64,000 bases of DNA from positions 64,368,984-64,432,983 of the forward strand of contig NC_133933.1 in the NCBI RefSeq assembly GCF_031877795.1, in the 5' to 3' direction. The translations under genes were made by a program, and so were the position numbers. Positions 21,401-35,924 of the stretch are shown here, piece after piece (position 1 is the stretch's first letter; every line of letters begins with the position of its first letter). The DNA is from Strix aluco (taxonomy: Eukaryota; Chordata; Aves; Strigiformes; Strigidae). A model generated the notes under the pieces. That model ran no database searches, was not told the DNA's origin, and saw only the letters and a program-made list of their open reading frames with translations.

Positions 21401-24400
21401 AGAATGAGTGTCTTTTTTGATCTGTAAAAATATTAGCAGGATATATGACTTTAAAACTTTTTTATTGTCAAATTCACTCATTTTTTAGACTATATAAGTC
21501 TCTGAATTGTATTTATGGTCAGTGATTTGCACCGATTATTAATCATCTAATTTAGAAAAACCCATAGGCAGGTTATAATTTTAAAAATTAAGTTCCAACC
21601 TGATAGCAAAAATTGTCCCACATCTGCTTAGGTGCTAAGGTTGCTATCATACTTCTAATAATATATTTGGGTCCCAGAATCTTAAATTGCATTAAATTGT
21701 AATTTTAATTTCATTTATTTTGACAAGGATGTTCTTCAAAAGTTGAATCTATAGAGTTTACAGGACAACTTAAAACATCTCTGTGGAAAGTGTGACCTGT
21801 GCCTTCAGTTTGTCCCAGCAGAGCACTGGCTCTTGAATCATACTGATGTGAATCTGGTTAGCAAGTCATCAGTCACCATTTATTAGAAATCTGTTGGGTT
21901 TTTATTAACATTGTAGTAGATGTTGGAGACTAGAATGTCATGGTGCAACAAGTAAAATACACTTCAGTAGTTTGTTGACTGAAACCATCTAAGTATTGGA
22001 TAGTGGACACTTGGATAACCCTAAGTTCTTCCACTTGCAGATCTCACATCCCATACAAACATCTGACAGAATATGTTCATGTAGGTTTTATAAATTACTA
22101 AAATGACCTTCTGGTAACTTGGGGTGCAAATGTCAAACATCCGAGTTGTTTGGGGTTATTTTTCATTAACTCACTGAACCATACTGAATGGATGTTTCAA
22201 ATGTCAAAGTTGGGGTTGAAGAGGTCATGCAAGTGGATGAAGAAATAAGGACAAATGACCTCTTGGCGAACTTTTAATGAAAGGTTAGAGATCACAGGAT
22301 TTTTTCTACATTATTGTAACAAGCTTTTCTATATCAGGATAACTTTTAAAGGAAGAAATGGTGTTCTTTGCCTCTGTTGCTAGAGCCCTTGGAGAAGTTA
22401 AACAGATTCCAATACTGTCTCTGAATAAATGGCATACAGACAAGTGACTGTAATAAAAATGCTGAACTGCTGAAATACGAGGTATATTTTATGTCTGCAT
22501 GAACTTTGCATTCATTAATCCATGGTGTGTCAAATTTCAAGTTCCTAATTTAGTACTGATATGGGAATTAATGGTCACTTATTTTTAAGTTGGTTTTTTC
22601 ATTATGTGGAGTAGTGGCTGAACGCTACTGGTCTCTGCAGGGTTCTTCAGCATTGGCCTTGTTATTCTGGTTTCATAATTTCTTTCACATTCTCCTACAG
22701 TAAAAAGGAAGCTCTTGTGTAGACAAGAGCTAGTCTCCTTTAATTTATTCAAGTTTCGGTTTTGCTGGAGAAAAGGGTAGAATTACATTACTGTGTGGGC
22801 TAAAATTTTAAACAAGCACTAACACTGTGTGTGTAATGCCACATTTTTTTGCTTCTTGTTTGAATAATGTGAAAGAAGTGGCATAGGATCCCAAGAAGGT
22901 GTGTATACCATACAATTACCAAGAAGGCTTCCAGTCCAGACCTCGGAAAGGCAGGAGGCCAATTATAACTCTGGGTTACAAGCTGTCAGTATGGAAGAAC
23001 TGATCTTTAGTTGACAGTGGGGAGCAACTTTTTCTCTCTCCTTTATGTGAGAAACAGGTTACTCTGCTGAATATGAATGGTGATTCACTGTGTTGAATCT
23101 GCATCAATACCTACATTTATTTGACAATAACCTGTGAGCCAAAATTTGTGGATTTCTGGAATCATCATGTGGCTTCATAATCAAAGGAAAAATTGAGGCA
23201 GCAGCTAAGTAATACTTGGGAACATGTGTAGCTTTCATTAATCAAGCATATATGCAGTATTTGGAGGATTTGGATATTTTTAGAGTTATGTACCATAGGT
23301 ATTCTAAGCACTACTGTGAAAATGCAACCCCTAAAACTAACGTACTCTTTAATAAAAGGCAGTAAGAAATCACTCCTCAAGTTACAGTTTAATTTCAACA
23401 GAATTAGTCCCTGATGATTTAATATAATGGCTCCATTCCAGTAAATTAGTTTTAATAAGTCCCCCTTGCATCTGTACCATATGAAGAGGTGGATTGCATT
23501 TTTGATGCAGTATCTCACTCCAGCCAGTCCACATGTGTGAATGGGAGTGGAAAGACGTGGGTGGTTTTGCTGCCGAGTTTGCCATTGGCAAACCCAGTTG
23601 GTGTTGGCAGAAAATCTGAGTGTGCAGGTTGCGGCAGACAAATTGAGGGATGTGACAGGCAGCTGTTATCCAGCACAAGGCTTGCGGTGTTCAATTAAAT
23701 CAGCTACTGTTGTCTCTTAGTGAAAACTCTTTGCTTATGCTCCAGTTTGAGTTTTGAGGATGTATTAGTGTTATCATTGCTTCCTTCACATGGCTCAGGC
23801 AGTTCTCTAAGTCTGAGGCCTTTAGGATTGGACAGAGGAAAGAAAACATTTGTACTAGCCAAGATGATGTTAACAAATAGTGGGGCATATTATGGAAGAG
23901 CATTAATTACGCTTTGATACATAATTTATATAGAGAGACATTCAGCTTTTATGAAGCAACTAAAGAGACAAAGCTGCTAAACCTGTTGAAATTCCATTAA
24001 GTTTATATGTTGCATCTAAAACACCTGTAAAAATACCAGTATTCACGACCTGAAATCCTTTTTCAGGTAAAACTTCCTCAGTTTTACAAGTTTCTGAATG
24101 AAGTGATCATTTCACAGTGTTGAAATTTAAAGCTGCCAAAGAGTGAGAGCAAGATTTGGAAGGTGAAATTTGACCAAATAATTCAAATGTTAATAGTTAT
24201 GTAGTATAGCAGCAACGTTACACACTGCATTACGTGATTGCAATAGTGCGGTAGGACGCATCTGGATGATGTTGTAGGTATGTGCAAAGTTTGTGAGCAT
24301 CTGAAGCTGGGAGGTTTTAGATTGTCATAATCTGAGCAAGATGTGTGAGGTAAGGTGTTGTCTTCCAGGTGACAAATCTGTTTTTATGATTTCCTGATGT

Positions 24401-26900
24401 GTATCCCCCTCTCTGGTCACAGGAGTGGCTGTTGCACCATGAGGGAACTTGTCAGTCTGTCTGTCTCCACTCTGAGTTTCGCTCACCGCATTTGGAATGC
24501 TGGTGGCTGCTAATGGGTTTTATTTGTAGCACACTTATGAAAGGAGAGAGTGTTAGAGCCGAGGTATCCGTAAAACCTTTTTTTTGAAGCTGTAGGAGGC
24601 TTGTTGACTCTTCGGGGAAGGCTGTCCAAGGAGGATGCAGGGGAGGGAGAGGAAATCTGCCTGCCACCAGTCTGTCCAGTGGAGAGTAGCAGCAGTGCCC
24701 TTCCAGAAGCGAGTGTTGGGATGTGGGCCTGAAGCAATGAAAAGTGTTTAGCCAAGGTATTGAGGGAGAACAGGAAAAAGTGCTTTTTCACGTGACCTCA
24801 TACAAGCGGGTTCGGTGTTTGTTTTGTGCCGGGGTTCAGTTGAGAGTTTCAGGGAGCAGACCAGGGTCCTCTCCACAGGCTCATTGAAATGGAAATGGTT
24901 TTGCCTGCTGCTGTGGAATGCAAATTATTTTAGGAATGTTCCTGGGTCTTTAGGCTTTTTAAAACTCACACTTCTAAGATATTTTTTCTAGCTTATTTTA
25001 ACCAATTCTCATAACAAAAAAGGATGCAGAAAGATGATTGGTGCCTTGATCCTGACCCAGCAAAATATGAAGTGTAGGTTTGTCTTTACATGTACAAATA
25101 GTTTGGTGGTGAAAAGACATGGGAAATATAGAAATGCTTTGCTGGATTGCAATCAAGATGCTGAGTGCTTTGCAAAGCCAAACAACAAGAGCAACAAGAG
25201 CAGCCCTCAGTAAGGCAGGCTGGCATATGATGCCATTTGGTATCATTCCCTAGGGATTTGTCTCCCTTTTGTTACTACCACTTTTAAAAAATACTATTTA
25301 ATAGCGTTTCTTCTGTTGTCAGGGCCCTGGTGATGGAAAAAGGCTTGTACTTGATGCCTTGTCTGCCATAGGTCTTTTGCTGACCAAAACAGACCAACAT
25401 CAAGTGATACAAAGGTAGGAAAATTATGATAAGAGACAGTGCCGTGTTTCAGAACGTATTTCAGGAAAAATTCCTTAGAAAGAAGGAGTGAGATTTGTTG
25501 GTCTTTGTGTTTCTGGTATCAGGACACAGGATATAAAATGGATTTACTTTTAATGAAAATTGTTTTTTCGCTTTAAACTGAAAATGGACTTGGATAGATG
25601 AGGTGCATATATGGGCCGTATTTGATGAGGCTACATCTTGAGGTGATCATAACCAGGTTAGAATATTGATCAGTTGGTGCAGGAAATGGCAAGGCACGAC
25701 TTTTTTATGTATCCAGATTTAACACTCAATATAGCTTTGGCAAAATAATAGCCAACTGATTCAAAAATTATCAAAGTCAGTAGGATGTCTTATTGCCTGA
25801 CCTCTTGAAGTCACTGGAAACTGACAGTGCTCTTGGTTGCTTGCATGCTAAGGCATTTAATCTGTACAGATGTGTGTATAGTTATAAAGTTTCCTTCAGC
25901 AGCATGACTAGTGTATATATTTGTATAGTATTTGTGTGTGTTTATACACACCTTAAAACAATATCATGAAGGTGCACAAAATATTCTTAGTAAACATATT
26001 AGAGAAAACATATCCTTGAGTGCATGACTTATCTACCCACAGTCTGCCTTATGATTTTGTGCACCGTTCTTTTACATCTGCATAGTCCTTTGTGAAAGAG
26101 ATGTTGCATGTATAACTTTGGGTTTTCATTATTTTTTGCGTTCACAAGTAAGACATTTGAAGAATTTCTGCAATGTCAGTGAGCCAGATTTCTGAATTTG
26201 GGACACAAGTGTTTGTGTTGTACTGCTCAAGTTCTTTGCTTAATCAAGGGAAAGATGTGGAATCCTGTACATAAAAAACCACATTATAACGGCAAATGAG
26301 TTGTTCTGGTTTATAATTATTAAACAGTTCAATTATTTGAAAGAAATATGTAATTTTGTAAAAGTACAAGTGTGTGATATTTTATGTGATAAATTATAAA
26401 GTGATTTATAATTTCATGTTTTCTGCAGTGAGGGACTCTACGTGTGGTAGATACAAAATGCACAGAATTTCACTTTCAGTTGACGTGTTTGATGAGGTGT
26501 ACTTAACATGTAACAAATCCTGATTGTTGATGCACGTGTGGGACTAACACAAACTTCAGAAAAATCTACATAGGTTTCTCTGGGGATTTTGGCTCTCCAT
26601 ATTAATTTTTCCCTGATAGTACTCTGTTATACTTAAATCATTTCTAAATCATTATGATTTTCCTTCCTGTTCATGAATTCAGGAGAAGAGAAACTATGTC
26701 AGCAGAAATAGTTAGCCCAGCATGAGCACTAGCAGTAGCCAAAAGAGAACAAGTAGGGACACTAGTGGAATGCTAATGCTGTGTGATAGATGCTTTGTCT
26801 CCTGAAGGTATGTTTTCTTCTGATGGATGCAACCTGAGCCATAAGGTATGGTGAAAGTGAAACCCCAGCAACTGATTTCTGTAATAGGGGAAGAGAATCT
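18461..26900. other. AT-rich non-coding sequence
   Basis: No open frame with splice context, no CpG cluster and no named repeat was seen. The sequence is AT-rich and looks like a long avian intron or intergenic DNA. Confidence 0.5.
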
Positions 26901-29900
26901 TTCCTGATTTAATCTTAGTGTTAAGTAGGTTAAGTGTGGTTTTCCTGTCACATCTTCCCCTGTGTATTTTTAAAGACGTCTGCAACCACATAACATAGGT
27001 GTCTTAAAAAAATGCTTTTACTTGCGTTTTACCTTTACTCAGTTAAAATGTGATAAAAGGTACTTAGATAACAATGTCATTGACATGGGGCTGTTGTGAA
27101 TGTATAAGCGAGTTGTCCTGGACATTCTTCCGAGTATCTGAAGTATAGCAGTGGCCCCTTTTCAGCTGAAAAAGTAGGGTGGACAGATGACTTCACAGCA
27201 TCAGAAGAGTCTTCTGGTGACTGGTTAACTAATGTTCTCTTCGGCATGCAGCATGAAACTGAGGTGCATTTTTGAGCCATATAATGTCAGATCATTAGAA
27301 AGAGCATGCCTGTGCTGACAGTTGTCATTGGGTTTTGACATTGTTTTTGTGCAGAAAGCAATGTAAGAAATTCTGCAATAAGTTCTGAGGGCTTGGCGAG
27401 GGCAGATGCTGACTGGTTCAGAACAGCCGTGTTTCTGCTCACAGTGGATTCATAATTCAAAAGCTGTGATCCAGGTCTTTGTCCCTGCATGGCAGAGATC
27501 TCTTTTGCAGACAGCATGTTCTCCTGTCATCTACAGGTGGCATCATGAGACAAGCATAATAGTATCACCCACATTGTCAGTGTGGCAGTACAAAAGCTTT
27601 TCCTGTTGCTGCCACTTAAGTCTTTTTCCACATCAGTGCCTGCTTGTCCTCTGGCTTTCTGGGGCATGATGCCAGGGAAGGTGGATGTTCCTATTCTGGA
27701 AGAGAGGTCAGCGGAAGAGCTCTGTCACATGAGCCCATGTGAGAATGCTGTGGTGTTATGTGCAGGACAGCTGTCTTGAACAGCTAGTTGTAGTCTTATG
27801 TTGCAGGCGTTGGAAAGGTCCCTCACAGAGCAGTTTCCTGACCTCCTTTGCCATGGAGTTTGTCCTCACTGGTGAAGATGAGCTTCAGGGCCAGTGAAGC
27901 AAGTGCTGGTTGGTAAAACTGTGTCATCCACCTCGAAGTCGTCAGTGACCTGCAGTGGGTACAGGATTTTTGGGTGAGAAGTGCGTTCAGAAACTTTAGC
28001 CAGGTGTCATCATAGTATTTTTCCAGGCATAGCAGGAGTGGAAATTGGAGCCTTTGCCGCCCCTCTCGCCACCTCTCAATGTGAAGCACTGGTAAGCAAG
28101 GTAGTTACCAAAGCCATTGTTGGCAGCCTTTGTGGATGTGCATCATGAACAGCCCCAGAGGTTCTGTGCAGGCTGGTTTCCCTTGCTGGTTTTCCTTGTG
28201 GGAGACACCTTTCCTCTGGTGCAGCAGTGACCCTGATCCTCATGTAGGTTCCTCCTCATGGACCACACCTGGAAACTGGCTGTCTGATTTCATTACTCCC
28301 ACGTCCCTTGCATCAGAACAGAAGGGGTAACAGGCATTGCCTTTCCAGCTGTGGACCCTGGATGTCCCAGGGAAACCCCACCACAATCGTGTGTACCCAT
28401 CCCAAGTCATACATGCCCAGAGTGTGCCCACTACAGTCACTTCTAAAACATAAAATGCATAGTCTGTAAATTTGTGGCCATGGTGGAACAACTAAGGAAA
28501 ACAAAATCTAAAATCCTGGCTCCTACACAAATGTGCTCTGCAACATGTCCTTCTCGATAGGCAATGCAGAACCCATCCTCACTTCCTCTAACCAGTGCAT
28601 AACCACTTTTCACCACCACAAAGCATTGAACTTCTCATCATCCAGTGTGCCTGTAATTACCATTCTGCTATCTGTAGACTGATAACCATCTATTATACTT
28701 AACCCATCAAGTCCTGTTAAACCTAAATGCATAAGCTAATTTCCTGAGACCTAAAAGCTTGTAAGAACCTCATAAGGCTGTGCCTCAAATTTTCAGGGCT
28801 GCCATTTTCATGTATGGGAAACATCCCCCACTCTGCTCCTCCTCCTCTTCTGCCCATTCATTGATGAGAAAGGATAGTATGTAAGAGCAGCCGTGAACAA
28901 CTTCTTTTGGCTGTGTGGGCAGCACAGCAAATTTGGCCAATATACCTGCAGCAGTTCATATAAAGGTCAATGTGGTATGTCAGTGTGGTTTACAAGGAGT
29001 AAAAAACCAGAAGATTGGCCAATGGGACTGTTACTGAGGCCAGCGTGGCCACTGGCCAACCACCTAAGTTTAGATTGACAAGTGACTGATGTGGCCAGAA
29101 ACCACCAGGCAGTGTTCCTGGTTGGCACAGCCTAAGTGGCTGCTGTGACTCTGCATGTGTTGGAGTCCCCTTGGTCGAGGGGCAGTACACTGCGCAAGAG
29201 GTGCCGTCATGTACCAGAGAGCTGACCTTGAAGCAGGAGAGGGATTTATGGTGGTGGTTTTCTGCAGCTAGGACAGGCAGTTCTGGGTCCATGTTGAGGG
29301 TAACTGCAGGGAAGAGCGGGCATAGCTTATGAAGGAACTTGTAGTTCTGCTTACACTCCCTTGCCTCTGCAAATGCACCTTGCCATGCTTATCCTCAGTC
29401 TGTCAGAGATAACGTCCTGACTGGCTGCTAGAAGAGGAGCAGTTCCTTGGGTTGGTGCACCTGCTGCTCTGTTGTTCTGCAAGTGGCTTGTGTTGCAGTG
29501 ACTAGGATGCCTTCACAGAGGTGTTCCCTGATGGTCTGTGGTCTCTCTGCCCTCTCCAAGGGTTGGACGTGGGCACTATGGGGTTACTGGGGCTAATGCT
29601 GCTTCATACAGGGGAAAAAAAGTGAAAGTTTCTCAGGCTTTGATGGCCTGTGGAGAAAAACACTTTGGTGATTTATGGTTATCCTCTTCATAGTGCTCTC
29701 ATTTTCTGGGGCAAATCTTCTGCAGCAGTCTTGTACCTTTGACTACATCCTGGGAGGACTTTAGGAGTAGAGGTCTGTACAAGGTGACCTGCCTGTACTG
29801 GTAAGCGCCTTTAACCTCGTGAGGAGCAGCAAGCAGATGCCAGTGTCATGGACCGATTCCTTCCTGGCTCCAGACCACAGGAGAAGGCATCCCTATCAGC

Positions 29901-31650
29901 ATGGGTAAAAGGGATGGGAGGGATGAGCCAACCTGTGCAATAGCACTTTCCTGCTGTCGTTTTTGTAGCTGCTTCTGAGTAGTAAGTGAATGGAGAACCT
30001 CCTCATGTTTCTGATAGCTGCCTCCACCCCAGCAGCAGATTAGCCTTTTGGTTGCAGCTGAGCTGTCTCATAGGTGTTTGTGTTGCTCTGGACTGTGCTG
30101 CTCTTCATCAGAGTCCCTCTGATGTCATTCTGACCTGTCATTCCGTCACAGTCTCTGTATCAAGAGATATGGTCTTCTGTCCCACCTAATGTATGTGCTC
30201 CTTCTTCTCCATGCCCCCTCCTCTACCACCAAAGTGACACCACTGAACAATTCAACCAAGCGTTGGACCACAGTGTCACTGGAACATGGCTGGATGGCAG
30301 ACATGTGGGGGATGGACCGACAATGGGCTGAGGCTGGACTTTCTCATGACAGGAGATGCTGCAGACCAGATGTGGGAGGATGAAGGTATACTACTGACTC
30401 AAACCATGTGGAAGGGGAGAGTTGGTTGTATTGTGGTGGTTTACCAGGCAATTGCCCTGCAGATTGAATGCCAGCACAATTATATCATTTTGCCTAGTAA
30501 TTCAGTGGGGGGATGAAATCTTTATAGTTGATGGCACTGCTTTGACACTGACAACATGTAGCCTGCTGTGTCTGGGGATGACAAGGGTTGGCATGTGTAC
30601 AGTCACATATGGATGCCATTAAAGTCCACTTTCCTCTGCAAGGCCTAAATTCTTAGAAATTAACACCACAGACAAGTGCCTCTCAGCCAGAATGGAGTCA
30701 AACTGCAGAGTAGTATTTGTACAGAAAGTAAGTGTTTTCTGGTGAATGGACAGGCTAGGACACATGCTGCTTAGAAAGCCTGCTCTCAGCATGGCTGTTT
30801 CACCTGGAAAGAGGACTCACTGATGCCCTTTTAGCATGCAGGCCCCTTTACTGCTTCTCTCTCACATCTACCCACAGTCCCAGACAGAGACAAAAGCCAG
30901 TTTATAAGCTGTAAGTTTGCTGGAGGCCCCTGTTTTGGCAGAGGACAGAGGTTACAGAACAGAAGTTGATGTGCTGGCACATCATGTGTTTCATGCCTCA
31001 TCTGCAGTCCCCTTGATCTCAGAAGTGATGTACCAGCAACCTGCCTGTTCTCTGCCTGTCTTCTTGTAAAAACAGACAAACTGCAATAGTGTAGAACTTG
31101 ATTAATTTGCTGAAACTTAAGTGTCTAGTGCTGTCTGAGATGCCCTGGGTAGCCCTGCCTGGCTTCTAGCTCCTGGTGCAGGTTGGACTCTTTTTCCTGT
31201 ATAGCCAATATTATAGCTATCGGCCTCATGTGGGTGCTTCATATGTCTTAGGGCACCTCAGAAGACAGGATGCTTGTGCATGGGCAATTGAAGCATCTTT
31301 CCTTGTAGTGACTTCCCTGCTGAAGGTCTCTGATGAGCTGCTTCCTGTCAGTTTTATCCCACTGATGTCAGGGAATGTGTGCAGCCCAAAGGTGGGAGGA
31401 GTCTTTTCAATTTGAAATTGAAAATTCAATATGAATTTTCTGAAATAAAGTCTACAGCATACCTGTGAAGTACCCCTCACCACCCACCACTGCAAATCAC
31501 TCTTTGAAATGCAAAGCTTGTACTTGTCCTCTGGTGAAGGCAGCATAGACTTGAAAGACATGTTTAAGCGTGTGGGAAGGAAAGACCGGGCAGCTCTTTA
31601 TATTTCAACATCAGAACTCTTCCAGATCGCAGGGCACCTGTAAAATATAT
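26900..31650. other. unassigned stretch with decayed coding-like look
   Basis: Over several kilobases the GC content is higher and the minus strand shows successive open segments (for example 28491-28240, 28089-27823, and 27517-27077 in one frame with a single stop). The plus strand also has frames. None matches a family I can name, and frames shift between segments. It may be an ancient, heavily mutated mobile element. No function is proposed. Confidence 0.25.
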
Positions 31651-34440
31651 TTTCTTTACATACTGTCTTTTATGCTAGGATGGACAGTTTAAGTCCTTGG
31701 GGGTTTGATTATGTTGTGATGAGACACATGGTAAGACAGCAAGTCTGATTTACTAACTTTGTGAGTCTTGGTCTTGGGCATGAGTATGTGAGCACTTAAA
31801 TAAGCATATGTAAGTTTACCAATTGTTAACTTGCTAATGTAATCAGCATATTTGTTATGTTGCCCAGTAATGATGATCTGTATGTACATAATTGTTGAGT
31901 AAATGCTAGGGGGGATGCTCAGCATGGCTGCTTTTGTATGCAGGGACAAACGGCACATACTCAAGCTAAGATGGCAACTTAAGTGCTTACAGTGGATCAT
32001 TAGAAATGTTACCTTAGTCTTCTCAAACTTGAAAATGGCACTACAGTGTGCTTATAGATTTCACCAGATAGATGGATCTCAGCTTCCTCATCCTGCTTAT
32101 GGACAACCTGGCAGAGGCACAGCTTCTTCCTCAGCAAATTCTCGTTATCAGGTCACTGACTCCTCCCTGCCTCATCGTGCTCTGCATTCACCTTATCTTA
32201 ACCACTCCTTTACTCTGCTTGAGTCTGTTTTCTCCTCGGTTCTCATTATTCTTTGCCATTTTTCCTGTCATCTTTATTGGCCTCTTCCATATTGCCCTCT
32301 TCCTTCAGTTCTCCCAACCAGCTCCAGTTAATTTGGAAGTATCTTACTAACGATCACTGTATTTTTAAAAATGAAGATGTTTTCTTTGGCCCATTTTAGT
32401 CTGCAGCAAAATACCGTTGTCATCATCAGAGTCAAGTTTTCACCCTAAATCACATACATGCACCTTCAAACACTGCCTGAAATTTTCAAGTTTTGTACAG
32501 GACACAACAAAATTGCATAAGCTGATGTGATTCGTACTGTTATTTGCATGCCCCCTTATTATGATGTGCCTTGTTATTTCTGTTGCTCCAAGTAGCCTTA
32601 TCCACACACTGGGATCCCACTGTGTTGGAGACTGCTCAGACAGCTACAGAAAACTCAGACTCTGCCCCTCTGTGCTTATAGTAAAATTTCAGTCAAAAAC
32701 CAGCAGATGAATGGGAAGGGAACAAGATGAACAGAGTTCAGCAGAAAGCTGGAAGTCTCCAGAATTCTTTCAAGAGAGCAGATAAAATGTCTTGTCCTAT
32801 AGTTAATAATCCCTTTGACTTTGCAAGGGTGAGGACCCTTAAGATGAATACCAGAAATAGCAGGCTTAAATACAGAATGGCATGGGGTAAAATACATGTC
32901 GTCTGAAAATTCTGGTTTAATATTAAATGTTAATGAAGATGTAGAATACAGTGAACTGCTCTTAATTAAAATGCATTACATCAATATTGTCAGTTCATGT
33001 TGTTTGTGAAATGAATTGGAATCATTTATTAAGGAGTAAAATATGGATGGATTTACTCTTTTCCTCTACAAATCAAAATTCTTCTTTGTTAGATTTTCCT
33101 TGATATGTTCTCCTCATTTCCTAAAGAACTAAAAAACTATACATATAACTAGCATGAATAGTGCTAGTTCAGAAAATTGATCATTCTTTTTTCATTTATT
33201 TTATGTAGGTTTCCTTTGCCTGATCTGTAAACATGTCCACAGACCTGCTATGTAAGTACATTTCCGTCATCCCACAGTGATTTTTTTGTACCATATGTTT
33301 TTATCAGATTCCCAGATGTGCTCATGATTTATGTCTTTTATCTTAAGTATAAAGTCTGCTTTTACATTTGCGTTTCTTCTGAGACATCTGTGGAACAATA
33401 TTGCCATTATAATCAACGGGATTATTCTTGGAGTAAAGCATGACTTAATATGAGTAAAATTGTAAAAATCTGGCCCATGTATAAGAACAGACTGGTTCAT
33501 TGAGACTTAAAATTACAGTTCTATCTAAAACGTTTTATCTATCTTTGGCACAAATACCATCCCAGATTACTACTGAGTGATGTGCTTGGGATTTTTTAAT
33601 CACTATGTGAATTTAACTCCTTCCAAGGCATCGTTATCCAAGTCACATCCAAATGTCATGCCCCATCACTTATCCATCCTTCTTTTTCAACAGCAAAGAA
33701 TATACAAGTGGCATATCCTTATACTTTGCTATCGTAACTACCACAAAAAAACTACTGCTCAGGTCTCCCTGCTACTTGCACTCTCTCACTCCAGCCTAAG
33801 CTATCTGCAGCATTAAGCACATTTTTCTATGCTTATTGATCTGATCTACATGCTTGCTTTTGGAGTCCCTCCAGTGCCTCAGCTGCCATTTTTTATCATT
33901 GCCTCCAAGGGCTGCCCAGCTGCACACTGTGCAGTATAAGAGAGAGGAATTTCAGAAACCCATTTTATCAGTCTCCAATACTTCCTCAGAGGAACAAAGA
34001 AAACAAATTTTTTTTGGTCATTAACTGTAATCAGTTAATAAATACATCAGCTTACTGGCAGATAGCAGCTATCTGTGGAGGTGGTATCTGTGCTTCAAGA
34101 TCAAGTTATTTGTGAAAGTGCATTTTTTGAGCTTTATCTGCTAACGCAATTTTGGGGCATGCTTAAGTGCCATTTACATACAGGGAGAACTCTGAAATGA
34201 GGAATGTACTATGCCTGACTGTACAAGCAAAGCTGCTGTTAGGAGTGAAATGTTAAAGAAAGGAGAGAGGGCAGGGTGACTGCACACTGGTCCTGGTCAA
34301 AATCAATTAAGACTCCTAAACTCTACTCTGATGTTTGATCTGGTTTGACTGTTCTAGCTATTTCATAACCTGGGAGTTCCATTTTTCTCTCTTCAGCTCA
34401 GCATCAGCACCTTTCTCACACTTTTCCTGATGGTCGGTGG
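31651..34440. other. AT-rich non-coding sequence
   Basis: Nothing identifiable was seen: no supported exon, CpG cluster or named repeat. Confidence 0.5.
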
Positions 34441-34860
34441 GTTAGAGAAGTTGTTGCCTGAGTAAAGGTAGGAGGAGTTGAGTGTGTTCAGCCTGGAGAA
34501 GAGAAGGCTTAAGAGGGTCTAGTGATGGTCTTCCAGTACAAAAATGGTGGCTATGGAGAAGGAGATGGAAGCACTCTTTCCCCAGGCACGCACCGTGACA
34601 GGACAAGAGGCGGTGGCCACAAGTTACTTCAGGGGAGATGCTCCTGGATGTAAGGGGCATTTTCACTGTGGGATCAAGTAAACATTGGAACAGGCTGCCC
34701 AGGGAGGTGGTGGAATTTCCCGTGCTGGAAATACTCGAGATGTGGCTGGACAGGGCCCTGGGTAATGCTGATCTAAGGGCCTGCTTTCAACAAGAGGCTG
34801 GACTAGTTGATCTCCATGGGTCACTTGCAACTCAGACAATTCTGCAGTTCTGTCCCTGGT
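34441..34860 (+). mobile_element. CR1 LINE 3' fragment
   Basis: Plus-strand landmarks in order are TTCAGCCTGGAGAAGAGAAGG, TGATGGTCTTCCAGTAC, GACAGGACAAGAGG, GGAACAGGCTGCCCAGGGAG, GTGGTGGAATTTCCCGTGC and a terminal TCTGCAGTTCTGT. This is the end of CR1 ORF2 and the 3' region in the usual order. The frame is broken. It is the same family as the split older copy at 9.5-11.8 kb and serves here as an uninterrupted reference for it. Confidence 0.8.
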
Positions 34861-35920
34861 CTTCTCAGTATTGTACTGCTTGTGCTGTGGCAGGTCCTGT
34901 GATACTCTGTCATGCTAGAGGGATAGAAGTTTGTCTTCTCACTCGGAGATGTGTGGATAGCCTCGAGACAGTACCAGTGTTGAGGGGCCCTTCCAGGTTC
35001 CAGCTGGTGGGAGTACACATGCATGTGGGGTTTGTGGCAGCCAGGTAGGGCTTTGGAAAAATGTCGGTGCACAGGAGAAGAACACTAAAGAATAACCTGG
35101 CAAATCTGTACAGATATGAAGTGACTCTAGGTCTTTATGTCTGCTTTTATATAAATAAATAGTACAGAGCCAGCCCATGAGCTTAGTACTGGCCTATGCT
35201 AACAAGCAACACCAAGGCATGTTTTGGGTATAACATCTACCAGGCTCTGTTCCAGGTAAGGAATTTGGATGTAACCAAACTGTTTGTGGGGGAAAAGGGT
35301 AGGAGGTGATGAGCGTTTAGACAGGTGGAGCTGATGCCAGGTGGTCTCAGCACCAGGGAACAGTCTCTGGCTCTTACTGTTCAGTAGTAGGCATGTAGCC
35401 TAACCACCCGGTCCCTAAGGCTGACCACAGCATAGTCTTTCACTAATGCTTGGTTCAATGCAAGGTCAAATTCTAGGAGTAAAAATCTTGTTCCAGGTCA
35501 CATTAATGAAAACTAGATGTATAATTAAACAGAAAAAAATCTAACCAAACCAGAACAAAACCCCTCAGATTCCTAGGAAAAAAACCACTGCAGTCTGGGG
35601 CAAATTACACAAAGAAAATGTCATGGCTGCACAATACAAGGGCTGCTGCAGCTAGACCTCAAACTCCAGCAACAAAGTCTTCAAGCCTGTGGAAATAAAA
35701 CGAAAAAGCCAACATCCCAGTGAAGTTTTGGCATGATGAATTTGAGGTAGTTTCTCTGTTTTAGATGGAGAAGCTAAGGAAAAAAAGGAGAAGTTTCTAA
35801 AATGTCTGGCAGCTACTGAGGCTCGGACAGTTGGGGAAGCAGCAGACTTCCCTTGGAGCTTGTTTTTCTTTTTATCCTCGGATGAACTAGCGTGCAGTAT
35901 ATTATGCTGCCTGAATGTAG
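34861..35920. other. non-coding sequence, no gene supported
   Basis: Nothing identifiable was seen apart from short random frames. Confidence 0.5.
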
Positions 35921-35924
35921 GGGT

